NCBI GenBank assembly: GCA_037074705.1
Contig: CM073591.1
Coordinates: forward strand, 182,429,432 to 182,493,431
DNA: 64,000 nucleotides
Reading direction: 5' to 3'
Source: Zhengitettix transpicula
Taxonomy: Eukaryota > Arthropoda > Insecta > Orthoptera > Tetrigidae
The translations under genes were made by a program, and so were the position numbers. Below the pieces are notes generated by a model that was not told where the DNA came from, made no database searches, and worked only from the letters and a program-made list of their open reading frames with translations. Shown here one piece after another: positions 1-10,360 of this stretch; position 1 is the first letter of the stretch; each line of letters opens with the position of its first letter.

Positions 1-1224
1 GTAAACAATGTTATAAATAGTTAACCTGAACAATAAAAGTCTACTTATAGTGTAATATTATACAGTGAAAATAAGAACAATTATATTGATTTTATAGTGT
101 AAAAAGAATTTGATACAAATAAAATACTTATATCTTGTCATACAATATCCTTATTTAAATTAAATTAGTAAAAATTCGTCCAAAATAATGTATCAACCTT
201 TAAACTTGGGCTGTCACGAGGATCTATAGAAAATGAATCTATTCTTTAAAAATTTCAAAATAATATTCCTTAAGAATTTCATCACTTTTAAGCTACGGTA
301 TTTGAATTCTCCAGGAGAGAGTAAAGCTTCAGAACAATGCATAGCTCTCAGAGGATAAATAAATAGTAAAGCCGTTAGAAATTAGATTTATTTTAATTAT
401 TATCCTATGTACATACTAAAGAAACAATAATTTAACTTATCATGCGGAATTTTTGTTTTTAATTTTAGATACTATGATCATATGCGTTAGTTTGTACTGA
501 ACCTCTAATCTAATAGGCGTAAAAGCGTTATAAACGGGCCGAGAATTTCTGAAGGTATGTGATTCTTTAATGGAGTGATAACGGAAGTTTAAGAATGTCA
601 AAAATGCTAATCACAGTTATCGGACGAAACGCCTCGCCCTAATGGAGCATGAATTAAGGAAGTGCCCATAGCGACACTAATGCACCACTTAGTACTTTCA
701 CATGGAGAGAAAATATGTGGAATTCATTAAACTCAAGTTCCATGTTACATAGAGTTTGAATTAAATTTCTCCTACCTAAAATGAATTTTTATCTATAAGT
801 GTCTAATGATCCTTACATTTATTTAGCAGTTGACAGGTAATTTTAGTCTTTATTATATCATTTAGCGCGGTTAACTTATGAGCAATGCATGAAACAGTTT
901 AACTGGATACTGCCGAAAAAATTACGAGACAAGGATGAATTAAAATAATTGTTCCTTAACAGGTTAAGTTGCCAGCATTCTTTTAAAATATACCTGTTTA
1001 TGAGACGTTGAAAGTATAGTTATCACGAGAAGCAATTTCCAATCATATTAATGTTGCCTTTGAAATTTTCGTCACAAAATTATAAATTAAATAATTCTAA
1101 CTGGTGCGCTTATATTTCCAGTGTAGTCAATGAAAAATTATCAAAACATCTGAACCTTAACGTTAAAAGAGAAAAATTTTGACATTTCTTTCGATTGATA
1201 GAAATTATAGTCCTATTTTTGTTT
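1..1224. other. AT-rich stretch without recognised feature
   Basis: Both strands and all frames were read and no coding region, tandem repeat or recognised element was found. Composition is AT-rich like the rest of the intergenic background. Confidence 0.5.
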
Positions 1225-1645
1225 TTGCTTTCAATCCTTATGTTGCCCTGGTTGTCATAATTAAACCCAGCGTCATCCCCGCCACCCCCGCCCCTGGAGA
1301 TTAAACGGCAAATTAAATGTTATAATTAAACTCAGCACCATTTGCTATAGTTTTGTGTAACGTCACTCCACCCCCTCCCATAAGGGTGCTCCCCTAAAAT
1401 ACAGAAATATGTAGAAATTATTCTCAAATAACAACGGGAGAAATCTTATGGACCCAGACAAATATTTATTCGACGTAAACATCGGCTATTTTATCATGTT
1501 TGAGAATGTCTACCTCCTGCCCTCGCCAATGTTTGTCTCCGGTTCTAAAGGAACACTTGTACATAATTTTGTGAAGTTTTCTCCACGGGTGTAGATTTGT
1601 ACGCGTAGCATAAATACACACACACAAACACAAACCCCGAAACAC
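1225..1645 (+). repeat. Dispersed repeat with RTE-like 3' end, copy 1, running into a CA microsatellite
   Basis: This is the longest copy of a family also seen near 27.84, 39.0, 40.36 and 54.0 kb. Shared landmarks in order are a 'TTGCCC-GGTTGTCAT' block, a 'TAACG-CNCTCCACCC' block, 'GTGCTCCCCTA', 'ATGGACCCAGA-AAATATTTATT' and 'CCGGTTCTAAAGGAAC'. It ends in CACACA-rich DNA. No ORF of note is present. The layout (structured GC-rich start, conserved 3' segment, microsatellite tail) resembles the 3' region of RTE-type LINEs or SINEs riding on them. The class is inferred; the repeat relationship is read directly. Confidence 0.6.
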
Positions 1646-1867
1646 TCAAACATACAGTCTATTTTATATATTAGATAATATGAAAGTCCCAAATTTACGT
1701 ACTACGAAATGAAATGGCTAAATTAATGACATGGAACAGTTCGGGATCTACCAGGTAAATTTTTACACATTGCTGAATTCGTTACAATTGTTGCTATAAC
1801 AACAATTGATAATACAGATGGTATAGTAGCTGTTTGTTTTCATTTAGTACCGACAAAAATATCCGTT

Positions 1868-2283
1868 CTAATAATAATAAAGAAAGCAAAATACAGGCAA
1901 AATAAGGGATAATTTAATTACCACACAACGTTTCTGAGATCCTTGTCCCTATCTTCAGGTGATTAGAAGAGTCTAGATTGACACAACTGCAGTAGTCAGT
2001 TGAATAAAAATTGTCTTTCAACGAAAATATTGGCCATTTTAACATGTTTGAAAATTTGAGTTTTGTTAACTGACGAGTGCAAGCAACCTGTGAAGAATGC
2101 AGTCAACCACTAACAATTCCGCATCAACTTGTCTATTGCAGAGTTTATGACTGCATCAGAAGAGGAACAATTGCTCTAGGATCTTCTTAGAACCTGAAAA
2201 AAGGGACAAGGATCCCAGAAACGTTGTGTGGTATTTATATTATCACTTGTTTTGCCTGTTCTTGACTGTCTTTCTTATTATTA
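1868..2283. mobile_element. FB1 fold-back element enclosing a LINE zinc-knuckle fragment
   Basis: Two inverted arms of about 90 bp (1868-1962 and 2194-2283) share the order AAGAAAG, CAGGCAAAA, GATAAT, ACCACACAACGTTTCTG and GATCCTTGTCCC. Each inner end holds the FB core: CTGAAGA/CTGAAAA, then a hairpin GGGA-CAAGGA-TCCC on the right arm, then AGAAACGTTG. Between the arms, 2071-2175 encodes a piece of the LINE C-terminus also found at 4.2 and 53.4 kb (CEEC...H...C knuckle, then YDCIRR). The element looks like an inverted pair of retroelement ends that trapped a LINE fragment. No target-site duplication was recognised. Confidence 0.65.
2015..2055 (+). repeat. Short fragment of the RTE-like dispersed repeat
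   Basis: About 40 bp here resemble 1467-1505 of copy 1 (CGA-GTAAA-ATYGGC-ATTTT-ATGTTTGA). It lies inside FB1 and is too short to classify alone. Confidence 0.35.
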
Positions 2284-2326
2284 ATTTTCAACCAGACGTA
2301 ATTTTTTTTCATTTCAAAAATATCTA

Positions 2327-3614
2327 CCACTGTGATCAAAAATTAAGGTGAAATTGTCATTTAAAACTCCCGGGTATTAGGAAGGCACGTATTTTTTTTC
2401 CTAGGTTGGTAGGACTGTCTATAATATTTGCCAAGCGTCTGTATGTTAAAAGGTTTAATTATCTCCGAGTTACACGTGTTTTTGTAAACAACCAAAAGTG
2501 AATTTTTCGATTTTTGCAATGGGTGATTTTGTTGAGCAAAGAACTTGCATCAAATTTTTTGTTGCGGAACGAATATTCTTGTACGGACACGTTGAAAATG
2601 TTGCGGAAGGTGATCAAACTTTGGCACAAAAAAACGTTTATAAGTGGTACAACGAGTTCAAAGAGGGCCGAGAACGCGTTGAAGACGAACCGCGCTCTGG
2701 ACGACCATCAACGTCTACCGACGAGGGCCACGTCCAAAAAATCAAAGATTTGGTGCTTGAAAATCGTCGATGGACAATTAGAAATCTCGCTGATAGTGTT
2801 GGAATATCATTTGGCTCAGCCCAAACCATTTTGAAGAATGTTTTGTGTATCAAAACGCGTCAAGTCTCGATTGGTGCCAAAATCGCTCAATTTATTGGAA
2901 AAAAAGCGTCCCGTTGATGTGTGTGAAACTTTTCTGTCTGACTATCAGGACCACTTGAAATGCATTATAACTGGAGACGAGACTTGGATTTACACATACG
3001 ACCCTGAAACTACCGACCAATCCAGCGAATATCGTGCAAAAGGTGAAGAAAGACCGAAAAGACCACGGCAAAGTCGGTCGAAAATCAAGGTCATGTTGAC
3101 AGTTTTCTTTGATTATCGTGGTGTGGTGCACTATGAATTCCTTCCGCCGGGCCAAACTGTCAACAAAGAATATTATTTGAGCGTTATGCGTCGTTTGCGT
3201 GAAGCTATTCGTCTGAAACGGCCGGAATTATGAGCGAACAACTCTTGGTTCACGATAATGCGCCATGTCATACTGCATTGTTTTTTTTTGCCAAAAACTC
3301 GACTCATATCGTTCCGCAACCACCGTATTCGCCTGATTTGGCTCCGTGCTACTTCTGGCTATTCAGCAAACCCAAAGGCCATTGCGGGGACGCCGATTTG
3401 ACACGATTGAGGAGATAAAAACCGAATCGAAGAATGTCTTGAAGGCTATACCGGCAAAAGACTATTCCGACTGTTTCGAGGACTGGAAAAAGCGTTGGAA
3501 AAAGTGCGTTTTATCGGACGGGGATTACTTTGAAGGAGATGAAATTGATTTGGAAGAATAAATTAAGAATTTATATTTTATAAATAAATTCACCTTACTT
3601 TTTGTTCACAGTGG
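2327..3614 (+). mobile_element. Mariner-family DNA transposon, both ends present, inactive
   Basis: The element is 1,288 bp long, normal for mariner. The 5' TIR begins CCACTGTGATCAAAAATTAA. The 3' end, read on the minus strand, begins CCACTGTGAACAAAAAGTAA, so about 24 of 26 TIR bases match. It is flanked by TA at 2325-2326 and 3615-3616, the target duplication expected of the Tc1/mariner superfamily. It lies 43 bp from the right arm of FB1. The two-base difference between TIRs and the frameshifted transposase show that it has been decaying in place. Confidence 0.95.
2519..3561 (+). pseudogene. Mariner transposase pseudogene
   Basis: The start is the ATG of MGDFVEQRTCIKFF inside a slightly longer frame. 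The N-terminal helix-turn-helix region is clear (VYKWYNEFKEGRERVEDEPR, then GRPSTS), followed by a WVPHEL-like LVPKSL. The coding line crosses at least three frames, with shifts near 2890, 3230 and 3390. The first catalytic Asp is kept (TGDETWIY) and so is the second (VHDNAPCH). The third is changed: the expected PDLAPCDF reads PDLAPCYF. The second-to-third spacing is about three residues short of the usual DD34D, so an in-frame loss lies between them. It ends ...EIDLEE at a TAA. Such a copy could supply no catalytic transposase. Confidence 0.9.
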
Positions 3615-3983
3615 TATATCAAAGAATTTTAATCTACATAAACCCAATATAGAAAACTATAATTTTTTCTCATCGATATAATATTTACACTACTCTGGAT
3701 GAAGCGTATATACGATGACTAAGCTTAAATTTAATTTTTTCTAGAATACAGTGATATCTACATGCACAAGGCATTCAATGAATGATAGTATTATGAATGA
3801 CAGTATTATTTTCCTGGTATTATTGTATTTTATTTTGCACATTAATATTAGATTATTATTATAATTTCCTAAGTTTGTTTAATTATATACCATATCGATC
3901 ATAACTAGGTCAAATCTGACGACCGGCACTATATAAACGGTTAGAACAAGTGTGCAGGCTTTGGATTCAAAATATTTATAAAT
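3615..3983. other. AT-rich spacer
   Basis: No recognised feature. It separates the mariner from the LINE fragment downstream. Confidence 0.5.
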
Positions 3984-4428
3984 AACAATATCTGTGTCCA
4001 ACAGAGGAAACGAATTTCCGTGCAAGAGCAAAGAAAAACTCGAAAACAGGTGGATCGACAAAAGGAGAAAGGAGAATAATGAAATAATTCGCAGTGAACT
4101 AGTCCACTACAAAGACTTAACAATCCCTAAATCCATAAAGAGAAGAAAAAACAAGGTGACGCTATCTAGAGTAAAAACCCTCCACTCATTTTATCCTCAC
4201 GCGATATTATTTTCCAAAAGAATGCAACCAACCTGTGAAGAATGCAGTCAGCCACTAACAATTACCCATATAGTTTTCTATTGCAGAAGTTATGACTGCA
4301 TCAGAAGAGCAACAATCGCAAAACACATCTCAGACCTATGTACTTCAACGAGAGCCGCCATGGACTTCAGAAAATTTGTCGAGGAAGCAAACCTAAGAGA
4401 ACAAATATTGAAACTCAACTGTAAATGA
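3984..4428 (+). pseudogene. C-terminal fragment of a non-LTR retrotransposon ORF2 with CCHC knuckle
   Basis: An open frame of about 144 codons corresponds to the part of an I/Jockey-type ORF2 that follows RNase H. Landmarks are KEKLENRW...KRRKENN, then LSRVKTLHSFYPHAILFSKR, then the zinc-knuckle CEECSQPLTITHIVFYC. It ends ...LREQILKLNCK with a TGA. A close relative lies at 53.08 kb on the same strand, and a fragment sits inside FB1. RT and RNase H are missing upstream, so this is a 5'-truncated insertion. The frame itself is open, which fits a fairly young truncated copy. Confidence 0.85.
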
Positions 4429-4545
4429 TTTTAAGAATATCAAGGAATTTAATAAGCAATCGATATTAAATAATATATGGATCACCAACGACCACGTTGT
4501 TGACGTGAGCATTATAAACCTCAATAAAAAAAAGATGTATACCAC
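4429..4545 (+). repeat. LINE 3' end (shared terminal motif)
   Basis: Immediately after the ORF stop comes GGATCACCAACGACCACGTT and then GTTGACGTGAGCATTATAAA, followed by an A-rich tail. The same terminal block in degenerate form closes LINE copies near 16.1, 19.1, 48.4, 53.6 and 61.9 kb. Confidence 0.75.
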
Positions 4546-5621
4546 ACATTAATTTGTTTTATATATGCTTAACATGCAGGTATACAAAGGATGACTGGTG
4601 TACGAATTGCATTTAGAAATAACACAGACGATTTTTGAGTTTAGCGAGAAACGATGACGAGTGAACGTGCAGCTGCAACTCGCTCTTGCATTGTAGAGGA
4701 GTGTACAGCTAGTTGGCCGGGTGATAAATGTAGTATGTTATTAAAGCATTTGTCACGCGGAGACATATTGGCACTGGTGAGATATGCCACCCTCCACAGA
4801 CCGCAATATAAGTAAATATATCTGGCGTGTCCAATCTGGAGCAGACGTCCCCCAGCAACTGTCTCGCATTCTTCGGCCTATTTGGGGCCACGTTGATATT
4901 TGCGAGGGTTGTTCGGGGATGACGTATTGAGCTTGGGTTTGATAAGAATCTAGTGTGACATCGCACTGCTACGTGTAACTGTGTTATAACGCACATCGCA
5001 TTCCATAAAATGCAATATCACCAACGCGACGAGAAACTTTTATTTTGTGCGATTGTTATGACAACGTGGATACCCTCGTTTGTGTGATAATAAATAGGTT
5101 CCTTAACGGAACAGTGGTAACTGAAGTCATAAATATAATACTGTCTCATTCAAACCATAAATTTTTATTGTGTCATGGAAGAATAGTTGCATTTAAGGTG
5201 TAATTATTTTTGGAAAATGATAAAAATTTGTGCTTACTCTGATCCTTTCTTGTATACACATAATCCCATATAAAATTTTATGAATTTATGCATCAGATAT
5301 GATCTTACTACGTTAATGACAATAATTTAATTAAATTTTAGACATGAGTTATAGGGAATAATTAATTTATTTTAGTCTTGACAGTAAATAATTTCGTGCG
5401 AAGATTAGGACTGGCAATTCTTTCAGGTAAATGCAGACGCGCGTCACAGTGAAGTTTTGAAACGTCTAGTTCCTTCAAAAGCGTTCAGTTCAATATTAAC
5501 TCTTCGAAGTCTGTTCCATAACAAAACTCTTTCAATACTAACCTCATCTCAGAGCTTTCCGCTCTGACATCGGCCTTCTGGAACCTTTTCCTACGGTAAC
5601 ATGTGTTTCTTATAGAATATA
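4546..5621. other. No recognised gene; balanced-composition patch at 4.62-5.1 kb
   Basis: The patch has higher GC than its surroundings and a 95-codon minus-strand frame (4709-4996). I found no family motif in it. It may be an old DNA transposon remnant. The rest is AT-rich background. Confidence 0.35.
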
Positions 5622-6170
5622 CCAGTCATATTCATAAAGTAAGTTTACTAGATTTTTAATTTTTTTTAGGAAAAGTGTATTTGAAAAAAAATACAGGATG
5701 TTGTTGATGCACTTGTTGATTATTTTTCCACGTAACCACCATCCTGTTCAGTGGTGAGCCGTGGCACAAACTTCTTTATGCCCTCCTCGAAGAACTCTCC
5801 CGGCAGCTCCTTCCTCCACTTCTGAATCTCTTGCTCCTGCAGCTCGTCAGTTGAAAATTTAATTCCACCCATGTGTGCCTTCAGGGAGGTGAAAAGATGA
5901 TAATCTGAAGGCGCCAAGTCAGGGGAATACGGACGGTGGTTCAAAACATCCCAACAAAATGAGTCCATGATTGTGTGGGACGAGCGTTGTGGTGCAACAA
6001 GCACACTCCTCTCGTCAGCATTTCCCTCATTTTGCTTTTAATGGGCTTTTTGAGTTTTTTTTAAGGTCTTACAATAACGTTGTGCATTTATGAACCCCCC
6101 TGAGGCAGAAATTTGACCAAAATTATGCCTTTTCAGTCTAAAACGACTGATACCATGATTTTTTATACCT
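5622..6170 (-). pseudogene. Mariner transposase 3' fragment
   Basis: Read on the minus strand, the fragment gives GGFINAQRYCKTLKKTQKAH, a stop, then LVAPQRSSHT where a mariner has the LLHDNARPHT segment, then RPYSPDLAPSDYHLF and a C-terminus ending in GGYVEK. The third catalytic Asp (PSDYHLF) is kept, but the second is lost to local substitution or indel. The 5' half with the helix-turn-helix and first Asp is absent. A possible 3' TIR, GTCATATTCATAAAGTAAG, lies at about 5626-5644 but I found no partner, so the left boundary is provisional. It differs in sequence from the other three mariners. Confidence 0.8.
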
Positions 6171-6308
6171 CAAAGTTTATTGTAAGCCTCAAACCATAGT
6201 TAAGTTATTTAATAATATTATAGAAACAGTAAATCCTTGAAGTAAATTATATGAAAATAAATTAATTACAGAAGGATTATTTTACATAACTTTTTTAGAA
6301 GAAGAAGA

Positions 6309-6730
6309 TGCAGATAGGCTATTTATGAGGTAATCTTTATAGTGAACACTCCCCTCTTATAGCATAGGAAAGGGACTGAAAGGGGGGATGACGAATGGTA
6401 GAGTAAGGTAGACAAGGGTAACTAGGGCCCCCGGGCTATGGGTTAAGTATCCTACCCGGAAATTCGCCTAAAAGTGATACAGGGAAAACTCTAGTTTGAG
6501 CATTTGGTACTTGTCTCACGCCCTTCCGATGGCGAGATATAGCTGTGGCATCGCTGCTTTCCCCTCTCCGTGCCTTTGCCATTTTAGGAGACAGCTGGCC
6601 GACTATTCCAATAGGAATAGTGGACAACTCTTACTGTAAGCCCCAGGCCTATACCTCTCAAAACAGGTCAAGATAACCTTAGTTCAAAAAAACCAGAGAG
6701 AGGAGAAGACATCCCCAAAGATAGCCTTTT
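6309..6730 (-). mobile_element. R550 retroposon copy A
   Basis: Minus-strand copy. It has the 3' block (AGGCTATTTATGAGG...AGCATAGGAAAGGG), the central CTATTCC/GGAATAG hairpin and the CATCCCCAAAG-TAGCC 5' segment. The 5' hairpin unit is missing. The tail outside the 3' end is GAAGAAGAAG-type on the plus strand, (TTC)n in element orientation, not oligo-A, as in copy B. The ORFs across it are chance. Confidence 0.85.
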
Positions 6731-8020
6731 CGGGTTTTTATATACCTATGATTGCCAAATGTGGCTCCAAGAGGCAAATAACTGTTTAGTAGAATTGTAG
6801 TTTCATTTTCTGGCCTAAGATTGTCTTTAGCTGTTGTTGTTATACTTTTTATTAATTAATATACTTCAGTATATTTGATTTTTGCTTATTTTGACTAAAA
6901 TTTTGAAATGATTACTTTTTTATAATTGTATTTTTATATATGATTTTATTCTCGTATACGTGAATTGTAAAAATATTCAATTACTTTAAATAAATATAAT
7001 TAACTACGAAAATATATAAAACCGGATTGTGACTCTCTTTTGCCTTATGTATGCCTACACCAGTGTGCATACTTTATTTTATGTGTACGGTAACTTCAGA
7101 TTTAAGTGGATCAGGATAATATATTTTAATTTTAATTATGCTCAACGTACAAATACGGAGTCGAGAATATCAAATAAATGTTTAGATACGTATTATTTGA
7201 TACATGAATGCAGTTTGGCTGAAATTATAAAGACGCCATGTGATCAACCACATTTTATTCAGGCGTAGTTAAATAAATCATTAATTTCACACGTATATCC
7301 AAATATAGAATAGTACTACTTACGCTTTTAATATGAATGACTGTAGTTATTAGATATAGTACATATCGTTTAAAAGATAATACGAAGTCACTTAATTCTT
7401 TTTCTCCCATAGCCATTTCAAATAAATAATCTAAATTTTTGTGACACTTAGATATTAGCATGAGAATGACATTCGTGCGATGTAGGTGGAACATCTGGCA
7501 GCAGCGACGTGGCACTGAGGCACTGGTTAGCATGCTCAGGTGTGTGCCTATAAATTTTCTGGACGCCGTTCGTGTGCTGGACACGTTTCTAGCCATCTCA
7601 CCCACGGCCTCGGTATCTCTTTGAAAATTGAGAACATGGCGTCCTTAAAGCGCCTATATGAACATTACTAAACTTAGTCCCGAAATTGAGCTCTAGCCAT
7701 AGCCACTATATCTATAGTTAACTCAGAATATTAGGTCAACAGAATTTCAATTCAGCCTGAAATATTTTAGACGAACATACCGTCATTTACTAAATTAATT
7801 GTTTAGAATGAAATTTTTGTTATCGGTCAAACGAAACGTAATTTATAAACTTCTATCATTCAACATAAAAGTAATTAAAATTTAACGTCCCAAATTATTC
7901 AGTCGTGTCCAAACACATTTTATTATATTTTTTTAAAAACCATAATTTCGATTGGTGTAATGCACAAATTTTAGACAAAGAATGAAAATATTGAAGATCG
8001 TAGGTTTTCCTGGTGAATCT
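6731..8020. other. No recognised feature
   Basis: Contains a 116-codon minus-strand frame (7255-7605) with SSTRTASRKF near its start but no family motif I recognise. Otherwise AT-rich background. Confidence 0.4.
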
Positions 8021-8175
8021 GTTCAATAATCAATTCTTGAGCTTTCAACCGGGTCAAAGTGGAATTGAACCTCGACGTTTCGATTGGAAATCAATCACTT
8101 GATAAAGACGGATGAGATTACAATCTAAACGTCGTGGTTCAATTCTACTATGACCCAAGAATTGTTTATTCAATG
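8021..8175. mobile_element. FB6 fold-back element
   Basis: Imperfect inverted arms of about 60 bp (8021-8086 and 8117-8175) share AATTCTTG, GGGTCA-AGT, GAATTGAACC and CGACGTTT. The inner side of the right arm reads TTGATAAAGACGG, then AGAT-TACA-ATCT, then AAACGTCG. That is the same layout as the FB core (CTGANGA, hairpin, GAAACGTYG), with several core positions mutated. It appears to be an old copy. Confidence 0.55.
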
Positions 8176-8588
8176 CAAATAATATTCCGAATTAATTAAG
8201 CATATTAGTTAATAATATTCGGCCATTAACGTAAAAAATGAAACAAATAATTTAGTAGTATTTATGGTTCATTGTTATCGTAATCTATTTATTGTATTAT
8301 ATCTTTGTTGTATCGATTATTATATTACAGTCAACCATCTGAATATGTCATTTCGGCCGCTTCTTTGAAATTCATATTCACCAATGCAATTAATTGTGAG
8401 TAATGTTCTATGAATTTTTGTTTTACGTAATTGTATTATAAATGTTGACATTAATAATGTTTTTATTTATTTTTACAATGCTAATTTATATTCTAATTAA
8501 AACTTTGACACCTAAAGACGTCCCAAAATTTATGGACGAAACGTAGTTCTGTAATAACTTAAGTTGCCCTTACTAAATCTGACTGATT

Positions 8589-8642
8589 TAAATTATGAAA
8601 TTCCTTCAAGAATACTTTTTTGTATTTTTGAATTTGGTAATA
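8589..8642 (+). repeat. Direct repeat unit, left of R550 copy B
   Basis: TTAAATTATGAAATTCCTTC, then AAGAATACTTTTTT and TTTTGAATTTGGTAATAG, recur at 9342-9396 in the same orientation with few changes. The two units bracket R550 copy B but lie well outside its ends. Confidence 0.6.
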
Positions 8643-8745
8643 GTGTAATGGTGCCAATTTTAATTTATTTTTCCGTTGTTATGCATTAGGACAATATCAA
8701 CAGATACGTAAAGTATCTTATTATTATTTGTAAAGAAGAAGAAGG

Positions 8746-9227
8746 AGTACACAGGCTATGTATAGCGTAATCCACATAGTAGCAAGTCCCCTCTTATAGC
8801 ATAGGAAAGGGAGTGAAAAGGGGGATGCGAAAAGGTACAGCAAGGTAGCCAAGTGTTAACTAGGGCCCCAGGGCTATGGTTTAAGGATCTCATCCGGCAA
8901 TTCGCCTAAAAGTGATGCAGGGAAACCCTAGAAAAACTTGCATCAGGTAGGTCGGACATTTGGTACTTGTCCCATGTCCTTCCGATGGCGGGAGAGGGGT
9001 ATGATGTGGGGACGCAGCTTTCCCCTCGCTGTGCCTTGACCGGTTTAGGAGGCAGCTGTCCGATTATTCCAATAGGAATAGCGGACAACTCTTACCGTAT
9101 GCCCAAGGTCTGCGACCCCGGAACATACACCGCTCAAACAGGCAGAGGTGCATCGGCACGTGAGAATCTTAGATTAAAAACCAGAGAGATGTGAATGCAT
9201 CCCCAAAGGTAGCCTCCGCCAGAGCAC
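8746..9227 (-). mobile_element. R550 retroposon copy B
   Basis: Minus-strand copy with most of the body. The 3' block, the GGGGACGCAGC segment, the CTATTCC/GGAATAG hairpin pair (one arm mutated) and the AGGTAGCC-CCGCCAGAGC 5' segment can all be followed. As in copy A, the DNA beyond the 3' end is AAGAAGAAGAAGG, (TTC)n in element orientation. Confidence 0.85.
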
Positions 9228-9341
9228 GTAATTTATTTCATAAAAAGGGTATATTATAATTGGTTGGGAAATTGTGCAAATAAATAAATTCAGTTAATTT
9301 TATCTTAATTAACTTCATCTGTGGGATAAATAATTCATTAT

Positions 9342-9396
9342 TAAATTATGAGATTTCTTCAAGAATACTTTTTTCCAATTTTGAATTTGGTAATAG
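9342..9396 (+). repeat. Direct repeat unit, right of R550 copy B
   Basis: Partner of 8589-8642. About 750 bp separates the two units. Confidence 0.6.
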
Positions 9397-9783
9397 GTTT
9401 TGATAATTGTCACTCTTACCTACATGATAAAACGAAAAAAAATTTTCCATATCCATTTATACATTGATATAATGAAAATAATTTACTACTATTTAATCTA
9501 TTTTTTTTTTGTGGTTATATAGGGGGTGTATGAAGGATTATTACATTATCATAATTATTTACATATTTTAAATATAGATAATTGCATATGCAATGTAGTA
9601 TCAGCTGTAGCATAATATTAAAAGAAAATTATCAGAGTCCATTAATTGGTATTAAAATAATAGATGTATGAATTCTGTAAAATAAATTTCAGTAATAGCA
9701 AAACTAATTTAAAAAAATTTATACAGTAAAAAACATAGATTGTTAAGAATTTAGATAAAGCGTCTTTTCCCTTAACTAATATT

Positions 9784-9807
9784 CTCTCTCTCTCTCTCTG
9801 TGTCCCT

Positions 9808-9868
<61 letters not shown>
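9784..9868. repeat. Compound (TC)n-(TA)n microsatellite
   Basis: A (CT)n tract is followed by more than 25 uninterrupted TA units. It abuts R550 copy C. The Tyr/Ile-rich ORF across it is an artefact of the repeat. Confidence 0.95.
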
Positions 9869-9872
<4 letters not shown>

Positions 9873-9879
9873 TGATGTG

Positions 9880-10335
9880 TTTCTGGTTTTTATGAACTAA
9901 GGTTCCCACATGCCGAGGCACCTCGGTCTGTTTTGAGAGGTGTATGTTCCGGGGTCGCAGACCTTGGGCATACGGCAAGAGTTGTCCGCTATTCCTATTG
10001 GAATAGTCGGCCAGCTGCCTCCTAAACAGGCCAAGGCATGGCGAGGGGTAAGCTGCGTCCCCACAGCAAACTCCTCTCCCGTCATCGGAAGGGCGTGGGA
10101 CAAGTATCAAATGCCCGACCTTCCCGATGCAGGTTTTTCTAGGGTTTTCCCTGCATTTCTTTAGGCGAATGCGGGGTAGGATTCTTAAACCATAGCCCGG
10201 GGGCCCTAGTAACCCTTGGCTACCTTCCTCTACCCTTCCGCATCCCCCCTTTCTAATCCCTTCCTATGCTATTAAAGGGGAGTTGCCCAATGTGGATCAC
10301 CCTCATGTAGCCTGTTACCCTAAAAAAAAAAAAAA
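9880..10335 (+). mobile_element. R550 retroposon copy C
   Basis: Plus-strand copy that starts at TCTGGTTTTTATGAACTAAG, so it lacks the 5' hairpin unit. Clear in order: CCGAGGCACCTCGG palindrome, GTATGTTCCGGGGTCGCAGA, the CTATTCCTATTGGAATAG hairpin, GAAGGGCGTGGGACAAGTA, TGCTATTAAAGGGGAGTTGC and GTAGCCTGTTACCCT with a tail of 14 A. Copy D follows about 25 bp later in the same orientation. Confidence 0.92.
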
Positions 10336-10360
10336 GGTTTTTCTAGGAAACAAAGAGTAA

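Noticed and set aside
4709..4996. 95-codon minus-strand ORF
   Set aside because: Considered as a DNA transposon fragment, but none of the DDE motifs or end repeats could be found.
7255..7605. 116-codon minus-strand ORF
   Set aside because: Longest unexplained frame in this part, but no motif, no homologous copy in the window and an AT-rich second half that looks non-coding.
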